A stretch of DNA of 64,000 nucleotides from a virus, in the IMG/VR virus record IMGVR_UViG_3300001589_000007, positions 1 to 64,000 of that record, one strand, 5' to 3'. The notes beneath the pieces were generated by a model. That model did not search any database. It was not told the origin of the DNA and saw only the letters and a list, made by a program, of their open reading frames with translations. The position numbers were made by a program, and so were the translations under genes. Below, one piece after another: positions 33,784 to 44,468 of this stretch. Every line of letters begins with the position of its first letter. Position 1 is the first letter of the stretch.

Positions 33784-35601
33784 ATGAGTAAAAAACCAAT
33801 TTGGATCGCGGCAATCGCAAGAGGACATAATGCAGGAGTTTGTTTACTTAAGGACGGAGAAGTAATATTTTCAGTTGAAGAGGAAAGACTATCAAGACAA
33901 AAGTATGACGGTGGACCTTTTGCGAGCATGGTTAAAATACTAGACTACACTGATAAGATTGACTATCTTGTAGTTGCACATACACAACCTTTACAAGAAA
34001 CAGCAGGTAAAGTAGATTATAGTGGTGATGATGTTTATACAGGACTAGCAAGAAAATTAGGATTAATTGATCAAAAAGCAAACAATACATCTTTTGAACA
34101 TCCTCAAGTAATTGACTTAGCATTTATGCATCATAAATTACATAGTGCATGTGCATTTTATAGAAGTGGATTTGATAGTGCAGTTAGTGTAATCGTTGAC
34201 GGAGCCGGTACATTTGTTCCATTAGGAATTAATAGTGAACAAGTAATGAGTTGGGAAGTTGAAAGTATTATTGACTGCGACTATCCTGCAGAATTTAGTA
34301 CTAAATTTAAGGTATATGGCACAAGGGAACCTATTCCAGGAGGCATGACTAAAATGCAATCGGATATGTTTGGCGAAACTGGAGAAAGTCATGTAGCCAT
34401 AGTTTCAGATAGAGCTGGTATTACTAAAGTGTACGAAGCAGTAACACAGTATTGTGGCTGGAGTGGAATTGAAGCAGGAAAAACTATGGGACTATTTCCT
34501 TATGGTAAAGAAAATAGTAGTATACCTAAATTATTTGACGATCAATCTCTCTATCCTTTATCAAATAGAAACCTAATTGTTCCTAACTATCCTAACGGTG
34601 CTATAGTAAATAGTGGCATATATGAATTTCTAAATGAAATAAATCAAATGGAAAACCAAGATAAGGATCTGTCTAAGCTAGATAGTAGACGAGATATGGC
34701 ATATGCTTGTCAAGTAGAAACTCAGGAACAAGTCGTAAAATTGATTAAACAAGCTGTTGAAGAAACAGGAAAGAAAAAAGTAGTTATTAGTGGAGGATAT
34801 GGATTAAACTGTGTTGCTAACTATCATTACTTAGATGTACTTAAAGACGAAGGAATTGAAATCTATGTTGAACCAGTAAGCAACGATGCAGGCACAGCAA
34901 TGGGTGCGGCAATGATGTTTTGGTACGGGTTGGAAGAAGATTCAAATGTAAAACAAACACAATCTTTATATCTAGGTCCTGATAATAACTATACAATTGA
35001 TGATATTATTAGTAAAACATCAGCAGTAGAAGGTATTTCTATTGAAGATGCTACTAACTATAATATTGTTGAACTATTAACACAGAAAAATATTGTTACT
35101 ATCTTTCAAGGTAAAAGTGAAAATGGACCACGTGCATTAGGTAATAGAAGTGTACTATTTGATCCAACATTTGAAGATGGAAAAGACTTTGTTAATGGAG
35201 TTAAACATCGAGAGTATTTTAGACCATTTGCTGGTAGCATATTACAAGAAGATGTACACGAATGGTTTGATTTGCGAGGAATGGATGATAGTCCATACAT
35301 GATGTATGCAGTAAATTGTCAACCGGGTATTGCAGAAAAAATACCAAGTATTATTCATGTTGATGGTACATGTCGTATACAGACTGTTACAAAGGAACAG
35401 AATTCACATTATTACGATCTAATTAAAACATTTAAAGATAAAACAGGTACTCCGATACTATTTAATACAAGTTTTAATTTAGGCGGAGAGCCGTTAGTTG
35501 AAACATTAGAAGATGCTATATGGACATTACAACAATCAAACATCGAGTACTTGTACTTGCCTGAATTTAAGAAACTTATAACGGTTGCCAATAAAGAATG
35601 A
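33784..35601 (+). CDS. Carbamoyltransferase (NodU/CmcH/TobZ family)
   Basis: A 605-residue protein, normal length for the family, which transfers a carbamoyl group from carbamoyl phosphate via carbamoyl-adenylate to a sugar or antibiotic hydroxyl. The N-terminal half is the TsaD-like ATP-grasping fold, opening IAAIARGHNAGVCLL and containing FMHHKLHSACAFYRSGF (metal-binding histidines H116/H117 and H120) and SVIVDGAGT. Near residue 338 is VISGGYGLNCVANYHY and near residue 366 SNDAGTAMGAAM. The C-terminal carbamoylation domain begins around residue 440 with FQGKSENGPRALGNRS. A single base separates it from the SGNH gene, so the cassette is one transcription unit. Confidence 0.93.
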   Translation: MSKKPIWIAAIARGHNAGVCLLKDGEVIFSVEEERLSRQKYDGGPFASMVKILDYTDKIDYLVVAHTQPLQETAGKVDYSGDDVYTGLARKLGLIDQKANNTSFEHPQVIDLAFMHHKLHSACAFYRSGFDSAVSVIVDGAGTFVPLGINSEQVMSWEVESIIDCDYPAEFSTKFKVYGTREPIPGGMTKMQSDMFGETGESHVAIVSDRAGITKVYEAVTQYCGWSGIEAGKTMGLFPYGKENSSIPKLFDDQSLYPLSNRNLIVPNYPNGAIVNSGIYEFLNEINQMENQDKDLSKLDSRRDMAYACQVETQEQVVKLIKQAVEETGKKKVVISGGYGLNCVANYHYLDVLKDEGIEIYVEPVSNDAGTAMGAAMMFWYGLEEDSNVKQTQSLYLGPDNNYTIDDIISKTSAVEGISIEDATNYNIVELLTQKNIVTIFQGKSENGPRALGNRSVLFDPTFEDGKDFVNGVKHREYFRPFAGSILQEDVHEWFDLRGMDDSPYMMYAVNCQPGIAEKIPSIIHVDGTCRIQTVTKEQNSHYYDLIKTFKDKTGTPILFNTSFNLGGEPLVETLEDAIWTLQQSNIEYLYLPEFKKLITVANKE

Positions 35602-35602
35602 C

Positions 35603-35610
35603 GATAAATA
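35603..35610 (+). promoter_or_regulatory. T4-type late promoter
   Basis: GATAAATA overlapping the start of the gap after the carbamoyltransferase; ATG 24 bases after it at 35635. Confidence 0.85.
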
Positions 35611-35634
35611 CATTGTAGACTGTAGGAAACTATA

Positions 35635-36024
35635 ATGGATTTAACCAAATTCCTCAAACGAGGACTTAGAAACACAATATTACTTAAAGGCGGAACCAAC
35701 TTTTCATATGAAGGTATGTGGAAAGAAGTTCAGCAAGATTTAACAATTGACTCTTGGCATATGGGAGATTTTTCTTCTGCTGAATATACTCTTAACATCG
35801 AACTTGGTAGAGATGTTAAAGAAATAATAAAGATATTGTTAACAGCTTCCCCAAATGATGCGTCTGTTGTAGTATATGGTAGAGCCAGTACTACCAGAGA
35901 TTTAGTTAGTGTTACTGCTACAGTTGATAATTCTTTAGTACAGTTAATTCTTAATCCAAAAACGGCCGCTGATAAAGGAGCCAAGGCGTATTTCTCTGCA
36001 ACATATTTCCGTAGTCATACGTGA
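35635..36024 (+). CDS. Small structural protein
   Basis: A 129-residue protein. It starts MDLTKFLKRGLRNTILLKGG and continues with 'YTLNIELGRDVKEIIKILLTASPNDASVVVYGRAS', a beta-rich pattern that recalls the small subunits at 17073 and 28503. It has its own late promoter. It resumes the virion genes after the enzyme cassette. Function not recognised. Confidence 0.65.
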   Translation: MDLTKFLKRGLRNTILLKGGTNFSYEGMWKEVQQDLTIDSWHMGDFSSAEYTLNIELGRDVKEIIKILLTASPNDASVVVYGRASTTRDLVSVTATVDNSLVQLILNPKTAADKGAKAYFSATYFRSHT

Positions 36025-36034
36025 TACAAGAGTG

Positions 36035-36042
36035 GATAAATA
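36035..36042 (+). promoter_or_regulatory. T4-type late promoter
   Basis: GATAAATA, 20 bases before the GTG at 36063, with TTGGAG between. Confidence 0.85.
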
Positions 36043-36062
36043 TATTATATTGGAGATGTTGA

Positions 36063-37025
36063 GTGGCTATAGAATACCGTCAGTTTGAATCAGACTTTGG
36101 ATTTAAAAGTCCAGGATTTACTGTGGATGACGCAGGCAATGTTGTTGTTACTTCTTTAAGTTATGTAGGGGGAAGTTCATCTAGTGCAACTGGTGATTAT
36201 ACTGTCACTGAAACAAGTTCAAATTTTAGATTAGCAAGTGACGATTTTACTGTTGCCGCTACTAATAATCCTAGTATTGAAATTACTAGAGGAACATCAT
36301 ATTCTTTTACACTTACTAGTTTAAGTACCGTAACGTTTAATATATTAAACACAGACGGCTCTAGTCTATATAATACCGGCCTTGCACATACTGCTACAGA
36401 CAATACTATTACAAACGGATTAGCGGCGCAAGGTAAACAGTCAGGAAAAGTAGTATTTTCAGTTCCGGCTGATGCACCTGCTACATTATACTATGGAGAT
36501 GCAGACGGTTTTCCAAAAGGTACACTTACTGTTGTAGATCCAATTGTTACAGGAACAGGTAGTTTTAGCGACCTTGTTGTAACAGGTGCTTCTTCATTAC
36601 AAACACTATCAATTAATTCAACTACTAATTCAACCGATGTTGGAGTAGGTGCATTAATTGTTCAAGGCGGTGCTAGTATTGCAAAAGATGTTTTTATAGG
36701 CGGTACATTAACTTCGTCAAGTTTTAAAGCAAACGGAGTTGGAGTTGCTGAATTTGAAGCAGGGACTAATATAGTATTAACTGCCGGTAACAAAATAGAA
36801 ATTGTTGTTGAAGATGTACAACGTGGAATAATTAGTGCTACTGGGTTAACTGTTCCAGTAGTCGATACTACAATTAATAATACCTCCATAGGAGCGACAA
36901 CAGCTTCTACAGGAGCATTTACGTCAGCTACCGTTACTAAGGATGCAACTTTACAAACAGACATAAGTAATAAGAAGTACGTAGACTCAACAGCAACAGC
37001 ATTATCGATTGCACTAGGAATTTAG
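36063..37025 (+). CDS. Fibre-like protein with a degenerate cupredoxin-like domain
   Basis: A 320-residue protein from a GTG behind TTGGAG. Residues about 48-158 have the strand order of the cupredoxin-like domain in the protein at 17412 (ITRGTSYSFTLTS, NTGLAHTATDN, FSVPADAPATLYYGDADG). The Cys-x2-His-x2-Met loop is replaced by LYYGDADG, so any copper site is lost here. The C-terminal half is fibre-shaft-like, with ATVTKDATLQTDISNKKYVD at the end, which resembles the NKKYVDDT linker of the protein at 3491. Likely an adaptor or short fibre. Confidence 0.72.
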   Translation: MAIEYRQFESDFGFKSPGFTVDDAGNVVVTSLSYVGGSSSSATGDYTVTETSSNFRLASDDFTVAATNNPSIEITRGTSYSFTLTSLSTVTFNILNTDGSSLYNTGLAHTATDNTITNGLAAQGKQSGKVVFSVPADAPATLYYGDADGFPKGTLTVVDPIVTGTGSFSDLVVTGASSLQTLSINSTTNSTDVGVGALIVQGGASIAKDVFIGGTLTSSSFKANGVGVAEFEAGTNIVLTAGNKIEIVVEDVQRGIISATGLTVPVVDTTINNTSIGATTASTGAFTSATVTKDATLQTDISNKKYVDSTATALSIALGI

Positions 37026-37028
37026 AAC

Positions 37029-40000
37029 GTGGCAAAAAAGAGAATTCATAATTATATATTTAAACCAGGAATAGGTTATACTGAAAATTTATATCCTAAT
37101 GCATATTCTTTATTAAACAGTAATAGAGCGTTCTTACTTGCAGAAAGTCTTGCATACATTGACCAAGAAATTATAGATGCTACTAAATGTCAAAGAGATA
37201 TCGGATATATAATTGACGGTGTTGCATTTGATGTTGCACTACAAACAAATTTTAGTACACTATTCTTAGGAAGAGCTGAACGTTACTCTGTTGATAACTC
37301 TAATACAGTAATAAGAACAATTAATCGAACTAAAACAAGTGTAGCGGCACTTACTGATGTAGCGGCTGATGCTACATCGCTATCTAGATCTAATGCGGCA
37401 TTTACTGAAATACTTGATATTATACAAAATAATTCACCTAATACATTAACATTAACTAATCCAACAGATGCTACTGCTAGTAGAATAGCCGCTAAAGATA
37501 AAATTATAGCAAACAAAGATTTTTTAAGAAATGAAATTATTGCATGGACTAATGTAACTTATCCTACATATGATGCAACTCAATCAAACGGTGTTTCATC
37601 TGGAGCCTGTGATGTAAAATATGCTATTGAAGCGGCCGCCTATGACATATTATATGGCGGAAACAGCGGAAGTTATGACGTAGCAAAACTATTCCCTAAC
37701 TCAGCGGCATCTACGGTGAGCTTATCTGGTACACATCAAACACATGTTGTAGCGGGATACGGAAGATTAAAAACGATCATAGCCCAAGTAGTATTAGGAA
37801 CTACAGTTTCAGTAACTGCTGGAAATAGTACAGTCCAAGTTACATCAGGAACAAATGCAGATTCTTCAGACGGAACAGTAGTTACAAGTTTAATTGATAT
37901 CTTTAACGATGTACTACAAACAGGTGCATCTACTTTAGCTGGGTTAACTAGAACAGTGCCAGCTATTACATGGGCGTCCACAGGAATACAAACAGCAAAA
38001 GCGGCAATTGATACTAACAAAGCAACAATAGTTGCGGCTGTTACTTTTCCAACTACATATTCATATAACCAAACAAAATGTCAAAGAGATTTAGGATATA
38101 TGCTAGACGCATATAAGTACGATCTTCGCTATGGTGGAAATAGTAAAACATACAAGTATGCTAAAAAGTATTGGGACGGTGATGTTGCACAAATTGACGG
38201 TAACAGGGTTCCAGAGATTGATACCCATGCACACATTGCTGATTTAATAAACAATTATATTTTTCCACAAGTTACATGGACTAAATTAGGATCAGTAGAT
38301 CAAGTTACTGATGCAACTATAGCATACGAAGGATCAGCAACAACTACACGTATTACAGAATTATCTAATTTACTTATTGATACTATAACAACAGGATTAA
38401 GTGCGTTACCTACTTTCGTAGACACAGGGGCAGGATATATTAAATTTATTGGAAACTATAATAGTTCCGATATACTTTTAATAACAAACACATCAGATAA
38501 CGAAGTTATATACAGCTTTAATGAACCTCTTAAAGGTGGGCTTACCGAAATAAGCCAAGGAACTGTAGGCGATCCAATTGGACAACAGTTTTATGCTGAT
38601 CCTGACTTTGCAAAATATTTACAAGTAACAGATGCAGTTACTACTATTCAATTAAACTTTAATACCGCTTCAGGTTTATCAACAGACGAACTACAAATAT
38701 TTGTTGACACTGACGAACTTGTTGTAAGACCATACGAGTTTGGAACAGATGCTATTGAACGTATGCGAGTTGCACCGCCATTAAGTATGCTTGATGCTGA
38801 CTTTGAATACGGACTACAACCTACTAAATGGTCGGCGATTGCTACCATGAGAGGGTATCCATCAGTATACGAAATACCTGGCACAGAAACTGATGTAAGC
38901 CTAGTAAGGACTGATAGTTCAGCAGGTACCGGCGGTGTTGGTGCATCTTTAATTGTTGTTACTACTGTGGGTGCTCACGGTTTTGAAGAAGGCGATGCTA
39001 TCACACTTAAAGGATTAAATCAAGGAGTAATAGGTACAGCAAGGGCTGAAGGTGCATTTATTATTACAGAAGTTCCTAGTCCGACTACATTTACATATTA
39101 TGCTAAAGCAAAGGTAGGTTCCGGCGGAACAATAGACATTCAAGTAGAATCTACACAATTAAGAAAAGCTGGCTTTTACACTGGAGCATCTATAGGTGAA
39201 TCACCTGGTGTTGTAGTACAAAGTAACGGTAGTAGTGGTACAATATCACCAGCGTTAGTTGTTCCAACAGGCGAAGATATTATTCCATTTACAGTAGTTA
39301 CTGGTGCGGCACCAGAGATAGGTTCACCATTAACAGGAACAGGAATTCCAACAGGTGCTCAGGTAACTGGTAAGGTAGGTCCGGGAGGAGTTATAGTAAC
39401 TCCAGTAATGACTGCTGATACAACCCAAGGATCAACATCAATCGAAGTTCAAAGTGTAACAGGAGTAGCAATAAATCAAGCCGCTGATCGAGGTGATGGA
39501 CAAGCAATGATTGTTAATAGTGTTGCAGGCACTACTATTAATTTTAATGATGCATTAACAGCAGAATTTAAAGGTAACTTAGTAACCTATACTGATGTTA
39601 ACGGTGTTAATGATACTTCAAACGGTAATGGATTGATATTAAACGTTAGCAGAGCTAGCGGAAGCTATACTGTTGATTCTATTGTAATATCCGGAGAAAG
39701 TTATGAAGTAGGAGATCAGTTAGTTATTTTAGGTGATGTTGTAGGCGGTACATCACCAGCAAACGATATGAGTATTGTAGTTAATAGTATTGATACAGCA
39801 GGAGAAGTATTATCTTTAACTGTAAGCGGAACGGCATTTGCTGGGAATGGAACTTTTAATTCTGTAACTGCTACATACTTACACAATAATGGTGATGGTG
39901 GGATATGGAATGTTACATACGATGGCGGTGTATATTCAGGAACATTAGTTGAACCATCGTATTCTAACCAAACAGGTACTACATCAGGTGGAGCAGGTAC

Positions 40001-43000
40001 AGGAGCAATATGGAATGTTACATCAACAAATAATACATACGGTATTACTATTGATCCAAATGAAGTTGGAGTGACAGGGTATTCTCAATATGACTTAATC
40101 AAAATTCCTGGTAATACGCTAGGAGGTGCAACACCTGATAACGATGCACAAATAACTATTACTTCAATTAACTCTGTAGGATTTCCTACAAACTTTACTG
40201 TTGCAGGTAACGGTGCAAATGCACAAAATAACTATATAGGTGTTACATATTCAACTAATGGCTCCGGTGTTGGAGCAACTTTAAATATTAATGCTGTGGG
40301 GTCAACATATACTGCGGCATTTTCAGTAACAGGATCAGGATTTTCTGTGGGGAATACTGTAACTGTGTTAGGTACACAGTTAGGTGGAACAACACCAGCA
40401 AATGATTGTACAATTACTCTTGATACAGTTGATACAGGTGGTGAAATACTTACATTTACAGTAACAGGTACAGCATACAATGTTGCTACATATAATAATG
40501 TTAGTAATGGTACAAATTTAATAGGTTCGGGTGCATCCTTTGACGTAGCTAAAAATGGTACATCATATACAGTATCACTAAATGCAAGCGGTGCTGATTA
40601 TGCACCAAACCAAACTATTACATTACCAGGTATTAACTTTGGAGGTGCAACACCCAATAACGATCTTGTGTTAACAATTACTGATGTAGATAATGATTCA
40701 ACACTTACAGCAGGACCATTATTAACATTTAATGCAGTAGGTACAGCAACAAGAGGAACAAACGGGTATGTTGTAAATGACGTATTAAAAATTAGTGGTG
40801 GTCAATTTACTAACGGACAAAACGTTACTAACGATATGATTATACTTGTTACTGGTGTAGGCGGAGCTGGTAATATTACTTCAAGTTCTTATTCAGGAAC
40901 AGCACCAAATGCTACAGCCACGTATAATGCTGTAGCCCCGAGTGGCGGTACTGGTTCAAGTTTAACTCTTGATGTTACACGAACCGGAGCAGTATACAGC
41001 CTAGTATTAAATGATGTAGGTAGTGGATATGTAGCGGCTGAAACATTAACAATAGTGGGTGCATCATTAGGTGGATCAACACCAGCAAATAATGCTACAG
41101 TTACAATTGACGGAGTAGACGGATCAGGTGCTGTTACTTCAGCAAGTATTTCAGGTGCGGCAGCCAATGCTGGATCAGCAAATGGACTAGCATCTGAACA
41201 AAATCCAGGTTCAGGCGCAACATTTAACGTTGGATTAAGTGGTGGAAGTTATACTGTAACTATAGCTAGTGCTGGTAGCCAGTATGTTGCAAATCAAAAG
41301 TTTAAAGTACTAGGTGAAAACTTATCAGGTATAACTCCTACAAACGATGCAGAAGTAACAATTAGTAGTGTTGATGCTACTGGTGCAATTACTGGTGCTA
41401 GTATTACAGGATCAGGGTCTACTGACGTAGCATCATTTGTAAATGTTGTTGTAAGTAATGCTTCGCTTACTGGTAACGGTGCTGACTTTAATATCTTAAG
41501 AGATGGTACATCAGCTGATAGTAGTGTAGGTATATATACTGTTACAGGTAGTAATCAAGGTAGCGGATACGATGTAGGTAATAGAATAATTATTGGAGGA
41601 GGATCTGTTGGCGGAACTCCTCAAACAAACGATATTACTATAAGTGTTGCAAGTATAGATAGTGCTGGTGCGATTGTAACATTTACATATATCGGTGATG
41701 CATTTGCTGGTACTGACTTACAATTATATTCAACAACTACAATAGATTCGGCAGTTACAGCGCCATTAAGCACAAGTCAAAATATAACTTTTGAGGCACT
41801 AGCAACATTAAGAATTACATTTACTACACCGCACGGACTTGTTCCAGGTGATACATTTATTACTACGGTATCAAGTGATAGTGGATCCAATAATCATAAC
41901 TTAGCGGCAGGATCGTTCTTAGCAATCGCAGTTCCAACAAAATTTACACTAGATTATACAGCTAGATCAGTTGGGGCTATTGTTACTTCAGGTACTGATA
42001 TTATTAGTGCTATTGTTTATCCAAGACCTGATAGCTTCTTTATACATAGACCGTACGATGGAGGTGTACAACTAGGAACTGGTGGACCTCAACACGGAGC
42101 TCAAGCAATACGTCAAAGTAAAAAGTATATTAGATACCAATCAGGTAAAGGTATTATGTATACAACAGGTGCATTATTTGCTCCAAGTTATGACCTAAGA
42201 GGTGCAACAGCTAATGGTGTAGAAACAGGCTCAACAATTACTGTCGTTACAGATGATAACGATCACGGATTACAAATTGGTGCAATTATTAAACTTATTG
42301 GTATTGATACTCCGGGATATAATGGCACATATACTGTTAATGACGTTACAGATGAGCGTACTTTTGAAGTTACTGCTGGTTTAAGATTAGGTGCTACAAC
42401 TGCTACTTTAAGTTTTAATGCACAAGTTTCAACTAGTAAATGGCACGGTGCAACAGTGCGTTCAGGTATTTTTGATGATCAAAATGGAATCTATTGGGAA
42501 TACGATGGTACTAACTTATTAGTATGTCAAAGAACAAGTACTAAACAAGTTGCAGGTACTGCAACTATATCACCTGATACAAATGTACTAACAGGTACAA
42601 ATACTAGATTTCAAGATCAATTGAAAGCAGGAGACAGAATTGTTATTAGGGGAATGACACATGTTGTTGCTCATGTTAATAGCCAAACTGAAGTTAATGT
42701 TACACCGGATTATAGAGGTGTTAATACTGCGGTAGGTTGTAAGGTATGTTTGGTAAGTGATAAAAAAGTTAGACAGTCTGACTTTAATCTAGATAGATTT
42801 GACGGAACTGGGCCAAGTGGTTACAACATTGATGTAGCAAAGATGCAGATGATCGGTATTGAATACAGTTGGTATGGTGCTGGTTTTATTGAATTTATGG
42901 TACGTGGTGCTGACGGTAATTTTATCTATGCACACAGAATGCGTAATTCAAACATCAATACAGAAGCATTTATGCGTACAGGTAACTTGCCTGTGCGTTA

Positions 43001-44468
43001 CGAAATTACTAATGAAGGTGCATTAGGTAGATTAAAAAATGCATTAGGTACTGGTGATACCATACTTTATTTAGATGATGTAGATTTCTTTCCAAATGCT
43101 GGAACAGTATATATTGATAACGAACTCATAACTTATACTGGTAGAGATGAATCAACTAATACATTTACAGGTTGTAATAGAGCGGCATCATTAACAAATT
43201 TTCAATCAGGCGCACTAAGAACTTATACAGCAGGCCCGGCGGCAATACATACAGCAAAAACTGGAGTAGTGTTGGTAAGTAACACTTGTACTCCACTTAT
43301 ATCGCATTGGGGATCTGCATTTATTACAGATGGCGGATTTGACGATGATCGAGGTTACATCTTCTCATACGCTGAACAAGGTCTAACTATTAGTACTACA
43401 AGACAAACAGCATTTTTGATTAGACTAGCACCAAGTGTATCAAACGCTATTACAGGTGACTTAGGTGATAGAGAACTATTAAATAGAGCTCAACTACTAC
43501 TAACAGGACTTGAAATTACAAGTGAATCAAGTACTGGCGGTATTGTTGTTGAAGGTGTTCTTAATCCTCAAAACTATCCTACTAACCCGTCATTGGTTGG
43601 TTGGTCAGGATTATCAGGACTTGCACAAGGTGGACAACCTAGTTTTGCTCAAATTGCTTCAGGCGCTGGTATTACATGGTCAACTGGTGCGGCGGCGACA
43701 ACAACGACACTTACTGCACAAGGTACCATAACAGCTCAGCTAGATAGTGGAATATATAATACAAATAATAATTCAAGTTATGTATTTGTTAGTGGTATTG
43801 ATTATAGAACTACATTTGGTTCAAATGATATTGAATTTGTTGTTGGACGTACTATAACTGGTGCAAATATTAGTAGTAATACAACCATTAACGACGGATA
43901 TATTGACAGTAGTGGTAATTATGGGTATTTTAGATTGAGTCGAAGAACAAGTGGTAGTATTGGTACAAACCAATCAAACTACTTTTCGCTAACTGAAGGT
44001 GGCGATCAAGTTAATACAAACTTTGCATTAGTAACACAAGCAAGTTGGGAAGCATCGGGCGGTACAAACGGAACAAATGTTGATCCAGGAACATCAAGTC
44101 CAAACTTTCCATCAGGTACACTAATTAACAACGTTGAACAAAAGAATTTTGCTGGTACAACATATTATCGACTTACATTTAATAACGCAATGGACGGAAC
44201 ACTAACAGCAGGTAGCGGTACAATTACGCTACAGTTTATTCAACCACCGTTTGCTCAACCAGGTGAAACAGTACTATCGTTTATTGCTACACCAAATGAG
44301 AGAGCGTCACTAGACTTATCACAGTTGAAAGAACTTACAAATACTACATTAGGCGGTAGAGGAACATTTCCAAATGGTCCAGATGTTTTAGCAATTAACG
44401 TTTATAAAACAACTGGCTCAGATGTAGTAGCTAATTTGATTCTACGTTGGTCTGAAGCTCAAGCCTAA
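37029..44468 (+). CDS. Very large tail-fibre protein (2479 residues) with tandem beta-repeats
   Basis: The largest gene of the window, starting at a GTG. The N-terminal 460 residues contain at least three copies of a helical module with the pattern 'KCQRDIGYIIDGVAFD' or 'KCQRDLGYMLDAYKYD..YGGN', also present in the fibre at 23090. Residues about 860-1560 hold seven or eight divergent repeats of roughly 75-100 residues with a 'GSGATFNV...G.YTV....G..Y..G......G...GG.TP.ND..I.I..VD..G.I......G.A' consensus. The rest holds folded domains with DDNDHGLQIGAIIKLIGID and an EYSWYGAGFIEFMVRG segment known in marine T4-like fibres. Its stop overlaps the end of the convergent oxygenase gene by four bases. 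No terminator is seen at the junction. Likely a major long fibre or its tip. Confidence 0.85.
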   Translation: MAKKRIHNYIFKPGIGYTENLYPNAYSLLNSNRAFLLAESLAYIDQEIIDATKCQRDIGYIIDGVAFDVALQTNFSTLFLGRAERYSVDNSNTVIRTINRTKTSVAALTDVAADATSLSRSNAAFTEILDIIQNNSPNTLTLTNPTDATASRIAAKDKIIANKDFLRNEIIAWTNVTYPTYDATQSNGVSSGACDVKYAIEAAAYDILYGGNSGSYDVAKLFPNSAASTVSLSGTHQTHVVAGYGRLKTIIAQVVLGTTVSVTAGNSTVQVTSGTNADSSDGTVVTSLIDIFNDVLQTGASTLAGLTRTVPAITWASTGIQTAKAAIDTNKATIVAAVTFPTTYSYNQTKCQRDLGYMLDAYKYDLRYGGNSKTYKYAKKYWDGDVAQIDGNRVPEIDTHAHIADLINNYIFPQVTWTKLGSVDQVTDATIAYEGSATTTRITELSNLLIDTITTGLSALPTFVDTGAGYIKFIGNYNSSDILLITNTSDNEVIYSFNEPLKGGLTEISQGTVGDPIGQQFYADPDFAKYLQVTDAVTTIQLNFNTASGLSTDELQIFVDTDELVVRPYEFGTDAIERMRVAPPLSMLDADFEYGLQPTKWSAIATMRGYPSVYEIPGTETDVSLVRTDSSAGTGGVGASLIVVTTVGAHGFEEGDAITLKGLNQGVIGTARAEGAFIITEVPSPTTFTYYAKAKVGSGGTIDIQVESTQLRKAGFYTGASIGESPGVVVQSNGSSGTISPALVVPTGEDIIPFTVVTGAAPEIGSPLTGTGIPTGAQVTGKVGPGGVIVTPVMTADTTQGSTSIEVQSVTGVAINQAADRGDGQAMIVNSVAGTTINFNDALTAEFKGNLVTYTDVNGVNDTSNGNGLILNVSRASGSYTVDSIVISGESYEVGDQLVILGDVVGGTSPANDMSIVVNSIDTAGEVLSLTVSGTAFAGNGTFNSVTATYLHNNGDGGIWNVTYDGGVYSGTLVEPSYSNQTGTTSGGAGTGAIWNVTSTNNTYGITIDPNEVGVTGYSQYDLIKIPGNTLGGATPDNDAQITITSINSVGFPTNFTVAGNGANAQNNYIGVTYSTNGSGVGATLNINAVGSTYTAAFSVTGSGFSVGNTVTVLGTQLGGTTPANDCTITLDTVDTGGEILTFTVTGTAYNVATYNNVSNGTNLIGSGASFDVAKNGTSYTVSLNASGADYAPNQTITLPGINFGGATPNNDLVLTITDVDNDSTLTAGPLLTFNAVGTATRGTNGYVVNDVLKISGGQFTNGQNVTNDMIILVTGVGGAGNITSSSYSGTAPNATATYNAVAPSGGTGSSLTLDVTRTGAVYSLVLNDVGSGYVAAETLTIVGASLGGSTPANNATVTIDGVDGSGAVTSASISGAAANAGSANGLASEQNPGSGATFNVGLSGGSYTVTIASAGSQYVANQKFKVLGENLSGITPTNDAEVTISSVDATGAITGASITGSGSTDVASFVNVVVSNASLTGNGADFNILRDGTSADSSVGIYTVTGSNQGSGYDVGNRIIIGGGSVGGTPQTNDITISVASIDSAGAIVTFTYIGDAFAGTDLQLYSTTTIDSAVTAPLSTSQNITFEALATLRITFTTPHGLVPGDTFITTVSSDSGSNNHNLAAGSFLAIAVPTKFTLDYTARSVGAIVTSGTDIISAIVYPRPDSFFIHRPYDGGVQLGTGGPQHGAQAIRQSKKYIRYQSGKGIMYTTGALFAPSYDLRGATANGVETGSTITVVTDDNDHGLQIGAIIKLIGIDTPGYNGTYTVNDVTDERTFEVTAGLRLGATTATLSFNAQVSTSKWHGATVRSGIFDDQNGIYWEYDGTNLLVCQRTSTKQVAGTATISPDTNVLTGTNTRFQDQLKAGDRIVIRGMTHVVAHVNSQTEVNVTPDYRGVNTAVGCKVCLVSDKKVRQSDFNLDRFDGTGPSGYNIDVAKMQMIGIEYSWYGAGFIEFMVRGADGNFIYAHRMRNSNINTEAFMRTGNLPVRYEITNEGALGRLKNALGTGDTILYLDDVDFFPNAGTVYIDNELITYTGRDESTNTFTGCNRAASLTNFQSGALRTYTAGPAAIHTAKTGVVLVSNTCTPLISHWGSAFITDGGFDDDRGYIFSYAEQGLTISTTRQTAFLIRLAPSVSNAITGDLGDRELLNRAQLLLTGLEITSESSTGGIVVEGVLNPQNYPTNPSLVGWSGLSGLAQGGQPSFAQIASGAGITWSTGAAATTTTLTAQGTITAQLDSGIYNTNNNSSYVFVSGIDYRTTFGSNDIEFVVGRTITGANISSNTTINDGYIDSSGNYGYFRLSRRTSGSIGTNQSNYFSLTEGGDQVNTNFALVTQASWEASGGTNGTNVDPGTSSPNFPSGTLINNVEQKNFAGTTYYRLTFNNAMDGTLTAGSGTITLQFIQPPFAQPGETVLSFIATPNERASLDLSQLKELTNTTLGGRGTFPNGPDVLAINVYKTTGSDVVANLILRWSEAQA
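39610..41720 (+). repeat. Seven to eight divergent repeats in the giant fibre gene
   Basis: Protein-level repeats of about 75-100 residues. The most conserved segment is 'GGTTPANDCTIT' and its variants. DNA identity is lower than in the propeller repeats, so these duplications are older. Boundaries are approximate. Confidence 0.75.
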
